Assembly: GCA_013140935.1 (NCBI GenBank)
Contig: JABFSD010000336.1
Location: 1 to 5,100 of the forward strand
Direction of reading: 5' to 3'
DNA length: 5,100 nt
Source: Acidobacteriota bacterium
Lineage (GTDB): Bacteria; Acidobacteriota; Blastocatellia; RBC074
This document shows, piece by piece, positions 1-3,761 of the stretch. Each line of letters opens with the position of its first letter. Position 1 is the first letter of the stretch. A program made the translations under genes and the position numbers. The notes below the pieces were generated by a model, which saw nothing but the letters and a program-made list of their open reading frames with translations, was not told the DNA's origin and did no database searches.

Positions 1-560
1 TTGCAATAGAGCGTAAAGATTTGTTCTTTGGTGTAGACGCGCTCAATTTGCAGCGCATAAATCGCCTCTTTGACTTTGCGGATGTAAGAACGTTCTTTGC
101 TCAGATAAAGCTCGCGCGCTAATTGCTGGGTCAGCGTCGAAGTGCCTTTGGCCCGTGTCCCGCGTGTCACGCTTTGCACCACCGCGCCCGCCAACCGGTA
201 AGGATCAATGCCCAGGTGCGAAAAGAAGCGCGTGTCTTCAATCGCCATAATAGCTTTCTTCAGATTTTCAGGCAGTTGATCGTAAGTGAGAGGAATGCGG
301 CGTTCGAGCGAGAGTTCGCCGATGACCGTCTTGCCGTCGTCGGCGTAAACCTTGGTGATTTCCGCCGGACGATAATCCTGCAAGGCGTCTACTTCGGCGG
401 CGAAGCTGGTGAAACTCAGTTGATAAGACAACACGAGGCCGGTCAATCCGCCCGCGATAACGGCCAGTGCCGTCAAGGCAATCATGGTAGAACGGCGAAA
501 AAAGGCTTCGACCTTCTCAGCCAGTTCGGCGAGCTTGTCCAAATAGTTCGAGGTATTCAT
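1..560 (-). CDS. Class A penicillin-binding protein (PBP1A-like), N-terminal part, cut by window edge
   Basis: Bifunctional peptidoglycan synthase of the inner membrane. The part seen is the membrane anchor and most of the glycosyltransferase family 51 domain, which polymerises lipid II into glycan strands. The 186 visible residues show a cytoplasmic head, one membrane segment at about 26-48, and then the GT51 motifs in order: EDTRFFSHLG at 108-117 (EDxxFxxHxG, catalytic Glu108), GTSTLTQQLARELYL at 139-153, RKVKE at 161-165, and KEQIFTLYC at 178-186, where the family usually has a YLN ending. The transpeptidase domain would lie beyond position 1. The ATG at 560-558 gives a normal short cytoplasmic tail; no clear Shine-Dalgarno sequence precedes it. 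The gene lies 92 bp downstream of the Spy-like gene on the same strand, behind a hairpin and with a promoter of its own. The motifs make GT51 nearly certain; PBP1A versus another class A subtype cannot be settled from this fragment. Confidence 0.93.
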   Translation of the reverse strand, partial: MNTSNYLDKLAELAEKVEAFFRRSTMIALTALAVIAGGLTGLVLSYQLSFTSFAAEVDALQDYRPAEITKVYADDGKTVIGELSLERRIPLTYDQLPENLKKAIMAIEDTRFFSHLGIDPYRLAGAVVQSVTRGTRAKGTSTLTQQLARELYLSKERSYIRKVKEAIYALQIERVYTKEQIFTLYC

Positions 561-596
561 ATCGTTAGTTGGGAAGTGTGACCACGTGCGGGGCGA

Positions 597-605
597 AGTA
601 TAGCA
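597..605 (-). promoter_or_regulatory. Extended -10 promoter for the penicillin-binding protein gene
   Basis: On the minus strand the sequence reads TGCTATACT, an extended -10 element (TGn plus TATACT, one mismatch to TATAAT). It ends 36 bp before the ATG at 560, giving a predicted leader of about 30 nt. The -35 region is poor (TGTACC at 18 bp spacing), as is tolerated by extended -10 promoters. It suggests that the penicillin-binding protein can be transcribed independently of the sigma-factor operon upstream. Confidence 0.45.
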
Positions 606-624
606 GGGGGATGGCGAAAGGGTA

Positions 625-646
625 CAGCCCGTCACTCGACGGGCTG
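625..646 (-). terminator. Perfect 9-bp hairpin between the ECF operon and the PBP gene
   Basis: CAGCCCGTC pairs perfectly with GACGGGCTG around a 4-nt ACTC loop, starting 6 bp after the stop codon of the Spy-like gene. Its position suggests a terminator or 3' mRNA-stabilising structure for the sigma/anti-sigma/Spy-like operon. It has no U-tract after it on the minus strand (the sequence continues TACCCTTTCGCC), so it is not a classical intrinsic terminator. It could also be a genome-wide palindromic repeat. Confidence 0.5.
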
Positions 647-652
647 ACAAGG

Positions 653-1045
653 CTATTTGGCAGCGGCTTCAGCTTGACGGGCAGCCGCTCGTTTGGCGTC
701 TAGTTCTTGCACATACTGATCGAAGCGGGCTTGTTGTTCGGCATTCAACAAGCTGCGGATCTTGCTGCGACCCGATTGGCGTATGGCGTCATACTGCGGG
801 CGCGTTTGTTCTTTGACGGTTTTATATTGCTGGCGCGTCTCTTGCAGAACGGATTCGACCTGCGTGCGTTGTTCTGCCTGTAAACCGACGCGCTGATCTA
901 CCTCCGCGGCGACGGAAGTCACGGTGGTGGATTTCTGGCTTTGTTGTTTTTGTACGATATAAGTCGCCAATCCGCCTGTGAAAGCCCCCAACAGAAAGGT
1001 CGTGACGACAATGAGTTGTGCTTTGCGCTTGCTGTTGCTGAACAT
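653..1045 (-). CDS. Membrane-anchored Spy/CpxP-like periplasmic protein
   Basis: Small protein of 130 residues with a basic head, a single hydrophobic segment at about 9-31 (signal anchor), and a charged, helix-rich periplasmic part. Residues 54-112 follow the pattern of Spy/CpxP-type or periplasmic heavy-metal-sensor proteins: an L-x-AEQRTQVESVL helix, a long Arg/Gln/Lys helix, then IRSLLNAEQQARFDQYV, which corresponds to the family's second L-x-x-x-Q-x-x-x-F repeat. It has no His or Cys, so metal binding is unlikely and a chaperone or stress-sensor role is the better guess. The C-terminus is Ala-rich (AAARQAEAAAK). The ATG at 1045-1043 is chosen over an in-frame ATG at 1108 because GGGGGA stands 5 nt before it and it leads straight into the membrane segment; the longer form would overlap the upstream gene by 60 bp. 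It starts one base after the anti-sigma stop codon and is probably translationally coupled to it. Confidence 0.7.
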   Translation of the reverse strand: MFSNSKRKAQLIVVTTFLLGAFTGGLATYIVQKQQSQKSTTVTSVAAEVDQRVGLQAEQRTQVESVLQETRQQYKTVKEQTRPQYDAIRQSGRSKIRSLLNAEQQARFDQYVQELDAKRAAARQAEAAAK

Positions 1046-1046
1046 T

Positions 1047-1448
1047 TTATTCCCCCGTCCAAAAAGCGTCGCCCTGCGCCGATTCATTCGCGTTAGCCGT
1101 AAAAACATTTTCTTCCGGCAGGGATGCGTTGCCCGTCAACGTGACTGCCGCCGCGATCAATAACAACGCTGCGGCGCTGAATGTCAGCATCCAACCACGC
1201 AGGCCGCGCAAAGCCGGCAGCGCGTGTTCCCAGGTCATCACATACGGCTCGGCTTCGGCGCGTAACCGCGCGGCCAGCTTCGCCATGAAAAAGGGCGAAG
1301 GCGTATAAGGCCGTTGGTCCAGACGATGCGCGCGCTGCGTAAGCAATTGCTCAACCAACGCTGTTTCTTGTGCGTGTGCAAGGCAGTTCACGCATTGCTG
1401 TGCATGCGCTTGCCCGTAAAAAAGTTTAAGCATTCGACAATAAAGCAT
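1047..1448 (-). CDS. Putative membrane anti-sigma factor with HxxxCxxC motif
   Basis: A 133-residue protein starting 6 bp after the ECF sigma stop codon, the usual place for the cognate anti-sigma factor. Residues 15-22 read HAQQCVNC, the HxxxCxxC signature of zinc anti-sigma (ZAS, zf-HC2) domains. One membrane segment lies at about 86-106, followed by an acidic tail of about 27 residues that should be periplasmic. The N-terminal domain would hold the sigma factor at the membrane until a signal releases it. The part before the motif is short: only 14 residues, with Cys4 as the sole candidate fourth ligand, whereas the family usually has an upstream ligand 20 or more residues away. The ATG at 1448 is preferred to the second Met (residue 6) because AGGTAGG lies upstream at a usable distance. 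Anti-sigma identity rests on the motif, topology and position, not on strong overall similarity. Confidence 0.75.
   Translation of the reverse strand: MLYCRMLKLFYGQAHAQQCVNCLAHAQETALVEQLLTQRAHRLDQRPYTPSPFFMAKLAARLRAEAEPYVMTWEHALPALRGLRGWMLTFSAAALLLIAAAVTLTGNASLPEENVFTANANESAQGDAFWTGE
1051..1056 (-). promoter_or_regulatory. Ribosome binding site deciding the start of the Spy-like gene
   Basis: GGGGGA on the minus strand, 5 nt before the ATG at 1045 and inside the last codons of the anti-sigma gene. It supports the 130-residue start over the 151-residue one and, with the TAA-A-ATG junction, suggests translational coupling. Confidence 0.6.
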
Positions 1449-1454
1449 CTGGTA

Positions 1455-2144
1455 TTACCTACCTTTTTGCGCGAGTCGCTGATCGGTCAACGTGAGGCGT
1501 TTCAGCGCGCGCCGTAAACTGTGCCGCGCCCGAAAGGCACGGATTTTCACTTTGGCTTCTGACCAACCCAGCATCTGCGAAATTTCTTTGACCGAATAGT
1601 CCTGCAAGTGAAGCAACGTGATAATGACCCGCTCTTCCGCCGCCAAACCTGCCAACAGCCGTTCGGTCACGGCTTCCGTAATCTGCGCGTCTTCGGGCGT
1701 AAGGCTCACCGTCGCGCTTGATTCGACTAATTTGTTATCCAGCCACGTGCCTTCTTCTTCCGTTACGTCGCTGATGAAAACTTCGTTACGTTTCTTCTTG
1801 CGCCGTAATTCGTCATAACAGTTATTGACCGCAATGCGCGCCAGCCAGTGCTCGAACGAAGCGCCCTGACGATAGGTATGCAACGAAAAAAAGGCCTTGG
1901 CAAAAGTGTCCTGCACGATGTCTTCGGTGAGTTCCGTCGAGCGAAAGAAGTGTCGTGCGATACGGGCAACGCGCGGGAAGTGCTTTTCGACCAGCGCGTC
2001 GAAATGATGCGTTTGACCTTTCAATACGGCCTCGACTAACACGTCGTCTTGATGCGCTTCGAGCGGGATAGGCAGACTTCCGTCAGCGACAGCCGTTGCC
2101 ATCACAGGAAAGTTCAGCTTTTCATCAAACGTAGCGAGAGACAT
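1455..2144 (-). CDS. ECF-family RNA polymerase sigma factor (RpoE-like)
   Basis: A 229-residue sigma-70 family protein with only regions 2 and 4, as in extracytoplasmic-function sigma factors. Region 2 spans about 47-117: FDALVEKHFPRVARIARHFF, then ELTEDIVQDTFAKAFFSL (the D-x-x-Q-D-x-F core contact segment) and FEHWLARIAVNNCYDELRRKKK, which is the -10 recognition part. A variable acidic linker runs from 121 to 153. Region 4 spans about 155-215, with LLHLQDYSVKEISQMLGWSE and KVKIRAFRARHSLRRAL forming the -35 helix-turn-helix. The first 30 residues are a non-conserved extension. An alternative start at Met15 would remove half of it. Neither start has a clear Shine-Dalgarno sequence. The gene heads a tight operon with its presumed anti-sigma factor and a Spy-like periplasmic protein, which points to envelope stress. 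A GGAAAC-N17-CGTC promoter just upstream suggests that it transcribes itself. Confidence 0.95.
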   Translation of the reverse strand: MSLATFDEKLNFPVMATAVADGSLPIPLEAHQDDVLVEAVLKGQTHHFDALVEKHFPRVARIARHFFRSTELTEDIVQDTFAKAFFSLHTYRQGASFEHWLARIAVNNCYDELRRKKKRNEVFISDVTEEEGTWLDNKLVESSATVSLTPEDAQITEAVTERLLAGLAAEERVIITLLHLQDYSVKEISQMLGWSEAKVKIRAFRARHSLRRALKRLTLTDQRLAQKGR

Positions 2145-2162
2145 AAGCGATTTGTGTTTATA

Positions 2163-2189
2163 GACGAGTGATTTTTAGTACGGGTTTCC
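2163..2189 (-). promoter_or_regulatory. ECF-type (probably autoregulated) promoter of the sigma operon
   Basis: On the minus strand GGAAAC (2189-2184) and CGTC (2166-2163) are separated by 17 bp. GGAAC-like -35 and CGTC -10 elements at 16-17 bp are typical of promoters recognised by many ECF sigma factors, which commonly control their own genes. The predicted start would be near 2156, leaving a leader of only about 12 nt, which agrees with the absence of a Shine-Dalgarno sequence. A TATAAA overlaps just downstream (2162-2157) but lacks a usable sigma-70 -35 element. Confidence 0.55.
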
Positions 2190-2195
2190 AGATTG

Positions 2196-2256
2196 TTCGT
2201 TGCGAGAAGGAAACAAGCTCTTGCGCCAACGAAACAACCGCTGTATGATTTCGTTG
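2196..2256. repeat. Three copies of TTCGTTG in the divergent promoter region (candidate operators)
   Basis: The heptamer TTCGTTG occurs at 2196-2202 (direct), 2227-2233 (inverted, CAACGAA) and 2250-2256 (direct). The first two form a dyad. The second lies in the spacer of the plus-strand promoter and the third starts immediately after its -10 element, where a bound repressor would block transcription. A further inverted pair, GATTTCG (2247-2253) and CGAAATC (2272-2278), overlaps the third copy. The neighbouring XRE protein is the obvious candidate binder. Site function is inferred from repetition and placement only. Confidence 0.45.
2221..2249 (+). promoter_or_regulatory. Sigma-70-like promoter for the XRE/M78 operon
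   Basis: TTGCGC (2221-2226) and TATGAT (2244-2249) are separated by exactly 17 bp. The -10 matches TATAAT at five of six positions; the -35 matches only TTG. Transcription would begin near 2256, about 65 nt before the chosen ATG of the XRE gene. Copies of TTCGTTG in the spacer and right after the -10 suggest repression. Confidence 0.55.
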
Positions 2257-2320
2257 AACTTAAACGAGTAGCGAAATCGCTTTGTTGCTCAACCGTCTCA
2301 CACCTGATACGTCAAGACTT

Positions 2321-2725
2321 ATGACTCGTGACAATCTGATTAACGTAAAAGAACTGGGAATTCGCATCAAACAGAAACGTGACCGCGAGAAAATGTCGTT
2401 ACGCGCGGTGGCTAAAATTACCGATGTGAGTCCTTCCACGCTTTCGCGCATCGAGAGCGATAAACCCGTAACCCCTGACGCGCCCACCTTAGCACGCCTG
2501 GCGAAATGGCTCCAAATTCCGATGGAAAGAATCATGGTGAATGCCGCAGAAACTTTAGGCACGCCCATGATGTTGTATCCCACGGAATCTACGCCGAGTT
2601 TTGTCGAAGCGTGTTTGCGCGCCGATGAAAAGTTGTCGCCTGAAACCGCGCGCGCCTTGTCAGACCTTTTCAGAGCGGCTTATGAAGGTGTCATTCATGC
2701 CGACCACGTTGCGCGGGAAAGCTAA
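2321..2725 (+). CDS. XRE-family transcriptional regulator
   Basis: A 134-residue protein with a Cro/C1-type helix-turn-helix at about 10-72: ELGIRIKQKRDREKMSLRAV opens the domain, SLRAVAKITDVSPSTLSRIE (26-45) is the recognition unit, and TLARLAKWLQIPMERIM closes it. The remaining 60 residues form a small C-terminal part with two short helical stretches and no recognised domain, perhaps for dimerisation or recognition by the partner protein. The ATG at 2321 is preferred; an in-frame TTG at 2282 would add 13 unconserved-looking residues and also lacks a Shine-Dalgarno sequence. The gene is divergent from the ECF sigma gene, and its 3' end overlaps the M78 gene by 29 bp. By analogy with ImmR/ImmA and DdrO/IrrE, it is probably a repressor of its own operon and perhaps other genes, controlled by the downstream protein. 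Confidence 0.9.
   Translation: MTRDNLINVKELGIRIKQKRDREKMSLRAVAKITDVSPSTLSRIESDKPVTPDAPTLARLAKWLQIPMERIMVNAAETLGTPMMLYPTESTPSFVEACLRADEKLSPETARALSDLFRAAYEGVIHADHVARES
2685..2690 (+). promoter_or_regulatory. Ribosome binding site deciding the start of the M78 gene
   Basis: AAGGTG lies 6 nt before the ATG at 2697, inside the coding sequence of the XRE gene. It favours 2697 over the in-frame ATGs at 2682 and 2601, and implies coupled translation of the two genes. Confidence 0.6.
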
Positions 2726-3269
2726 AGCCTTTGAACTTAAAGCGCAGCAAATCCGCCGCTTCGCTGGACTTGCGCCCACGCAAAGGCTCGATCCTTTCGC
2801 ACTCTCATTACAACTCAAGCTGACCGTCATTGCCGATGCCCAGCAATGGCGGCAGCACTTGACGCTCGACGCTCGCATCGCCGAACAGCTATTCCTCAAG
2901 GATTCCGGCGGATGGTCAGGCGGCGTCACCCCTGACCGCGAAGACGGCACGCGCATAGTGCTGCTCAATCCAACCCATTCTCCGCAACGCCAAGCCGCCA
3001 CGCTGATGGAAGAAATCTGCCACGTACTCTTAGGCCACGAACCAAGCACCATCACCCCTGATCAAAACAAACTGCGTGATTACAACCAACGTATTGAAGA
3101 AGAAGCCTACGGCGTAGGCGCGGCAGCCCTCTTGCCCTATGCCGCTTTGCAGGACTGCCGCGAGCAAGGGTGGAGCGAAAAACGAATCGCCACACACTTC
3201 GGCATCAGCGTGTCACTCGTGCGTTTTCGCGTCAGCTTTTTAGCATTGGACGCTTCGCCGCCAGACTGA
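2697..3269 (+). CDS. ImmA/IrrE-family (M78) metallopeptidase-like protein with altered HExxH motif
   Basis: A 190-residue protein with the layout of peptidase family M78 (COG2856-type). An N-terminal helix carries KAKAFELKAQQIRRFAGL (8-25), then LDPFALSLQLKLTVI (31-45), a beta segment GTRIVLLNPTHSPQRQAATL (84-103), and the active-site helix MEEICHVLLGH (104-114). The later EEEAYGVGAAALLP (134-147) matches the usual E-x-EA-x-x-FAA-x-LLMP segment, and the end IATHFGISVSLVRFRV (164-179) matches the family's closing helix-turn-helix-like motif. The zinc motif HExxH is here E105-E106-I-C-H109: the catalytic Glu and second His are kept, but the first His is Glu. It may bind metal through Glu, or be a non-catalytic sensor. 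Family members cleave or destabilise a partner XRE repressor, encoded here just upstream with a 29-bp overlap. No terminator is evident after the stop codon. Confidence 0.82.
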   Translation: MPTTLRGKAKAFELKAQQIRRFAGLAPTQRLDPFALSLQLKLTVIADAQQWRQHLTLDARIAEQLFLKDSGGWSGGVTPDREDGTRIVLLNPTHSPQRQAATLMEEICHVLLGHEPSTITPDQNKLRDYNQRIEEEAYGVGAAALLPYAALQDCREQGWSEKRIATHFGISVSLVRFRVSFLALDASPPD

Positions 3270-3270
3270 A

Positions 3271-3299
3271 TTGCCTCACCCAACTTTTTCGCCTATAAA
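3271..3299 (+). promoter_or_regulatory. Orphan sigma-70-like promoter just after the M78 gene
   Basis: TTGCCT (3271-3276) and TATAAA (3294-3299) are separated by 17 bp, two bases after the M78 stop codon. It is as good on paper as the XRE promoter, yet no clear gene follows: the first ATG downstream (3312) opens only 11 codons. It could drive a small RNA, a leader reaching rel, or be a relic of a lost gene. Confidence 0.35.
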
Positions 3300-3313
3300 G
3301 CGCGTGCCTGAAT

Positions 3314-3361
3314 GAAAGCCATCCACGTAGCCCTGCACAAACAGTAAGACCTCTGGCTTTC
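3314..3361. repeat. 8-bp inverted repeat with 32-nt loop
   Basis: GAAAGCCA (3314-3321) is the exact reverse complement of TGGCTTTC (3354-3361). An ATG/CAT pair flanking it can extend the stem with a 2-nt bulge. It lies in the leader that the orphan promoter at 3271-3299 would produce. The long loop makes it a weak terminator candidate; chance cannot be excluded. Confidence 0.3.
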
Positions 3362-3421
3362 TCATGCTTCCGAATTCAAACGGCCAGTGTTGCCACTAAG
3401 GCCAACCGTTTACTTGGCAGA

Positions 3422-3595
3422 ATTATTCGACATGTGCGGACGGTTTTACCGCCGTAAAATCTGAGGCAAGTTGCTAATTTGCCGTGACTTGGAGATCAAA
3501 CCCAACGGTAAACCATCAGCGGTGGACTGCCGGATTCTGAGCAAATCAACCGTTTGCTTTACATTTAGCCGGGTCGTCCGCACAGGTCGAATAAT
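3422..3595. repeat. Near-perfect 21-nt inverted repeat bounding a 174-bp unit
   Basis: The arm at 3422-3442 (ATTATTCGAC, one variable base, TGTGCGGACG) is the reverse complement of 3575-3595 at 20 of 21 positions; the only mismatch is A3432 opposite G3585. Four G-U wobble positions could continue the stem inwards (3443-3446 with 3574-3571). The enclosed 132 bp is not itself palindromic. TTGGC occurs close outside both arms (3414-3418 and 3597-3601), but at unequal distances of 3 and 1 nt, so it is only a tentative target-site duplication. The unit may be a MITE-like insertion, a duplicated-inverted fragment, or a structured RNA. Confidence 0.6.
3432..3464 (+). pseudogene. Possible remnant of an SRAP/HMCES (YedK-type) gene start
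   Basis: ATG opens a 10-residue frame MCGRFYRRKI followed by TGA. Proteins of the SRAP family (YedK, HMCES), which crosslink to abasic sites in single-stranded DNA, begin with Met-Cys-Gly-Arg-[FY], Cys2 being the catalytic residue after Met removal, and an Arg-rich continuation like YRR or FYRR is common. After the stop codon no frame continues recognisably. Removing one A from the AAAA run would give RRKSEASC and then another stop; a second frame gives RQVANLP before a stop. If it is a relic, it was disrupted almost at once. The first 11 bases of the stub lie within the left inverted-repeat arm, and the right arm carries CTG-TGC-GGA-CG on the other strand, so chance or a repeat origin is a real alternative. 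Confidence 0.3.
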
Positions 3596-3723
3596 GTTGG
3601 CGCTGCGGGTCGCGCGCGCCAACGGAGAGTGGCAGTCGTACTGGTCATTAACACTTCAGGTCTGGGTCTGATTTTGAGTCGCACTTTTAATCACACCCGT
3701 CTGGACTGGCTTGATGCTTCAAT

Positions 3724-3752
3724 CTGGCGCAACGTCGCACGGCAGATATAAT
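3724..3752 (+). promoter_or_regulatory. Promoter of rel with perfect TATAAT
   Basis: TATAAT at 3747-3752 is a perfect -10 element; the best -35 at 17 bp spacing is CTGGCG (3724-3729), which is weak. Transcription would start around 3758-3760, only 2-4 nt before the rel ATG at 3762, giving an essentially leaderless mRNA. No Shine-Dalgarno sequence is present before the ATG, in agreement with this. Confidence 0.45.
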
Positions 3753-3761
3753 GACCGCTCA

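Larger units (their letters stand above)
3270..3761. other. 492-bp intergenic region without a convincing intact gene
   Basis: Between the M78 stop codon and the rel start. It contains an orphan plus-strand promoter-like pair (3271-3299), a hairpin-forming repeat (3314-3361), a near-perfect 21-nt inverted repeat enclosing 132 bp (3422-3595), an MCGRFYRR stub (3432-3464) and a near-repeat of 13 nt (CAACCGTTTRCTT at 3403-3415 and 3547-3559). The longest open frame is a 66-codon stretch at 3471-3671 with a non-ATG start and no recognisable domain; its composition (many Cys, Trp, Ser, Arg) does not resemble the neighbouring genes. A 29-codon minus-strand frame (3365-3276) is also open but unrecognised. 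The region looks like decayed or inserted DNA rather than a functional gene. Confidence 0.6.

Noticed and set aside
123..581. 152-codon plus-strand open frame opposite the penicillin-binding protein
   Set aside because: The opposite strand encodes clear GT51 motifs. This frame is an antisense shadow without a recognisable domain.
1046..1108. Longer 151-residue form of the Spy-like protein
   Set aside because: It would overlap the anti-sigma gene and place a basic 21-residue stretch before the signal anchor. The ATG at 1045 has GGGGGA at 5 nt.
2209..2214. Plus-strand GGAAAC as a second ECF -35 element facing the XRE gene
   Set aside because: No CGTC-like -10 is found at 16-18 bp downstream.
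2601..2696. Longer N-terminus for the M78 protein
   Set aside because: The extra 32 residues lie wholly in the XRE coding region and look like a frame shadow (basic, Cys/Pro-rich). The start at 2697 has a good ribosome binding site and the normal family beginning.
2469..3062. Recurring ACCCCTGA sequence in the XRE and M78 genes (three places)
   Set aside because: Each encodes Thr-Pro-Asp in its own frame; codon preference explains the similarity and the spacing is irregular.
3434..3446. GTGCG sequence as a group II intron 5' end
   Set aside because: No domain V-like hairpin, reverse transcriptase or matching 3' end is seen in the region; GTGCG alone is not evidence.
3471..3671. 66-codon plus-strand open frame in the intergenic region
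   Set aside because: It begins at a TTG without a ribosome binding site, has no recognisable domain, and overlaps the right inverted-repeat arm. It is simply the open continuation of the frame after the MCGRFYRR stop codon.
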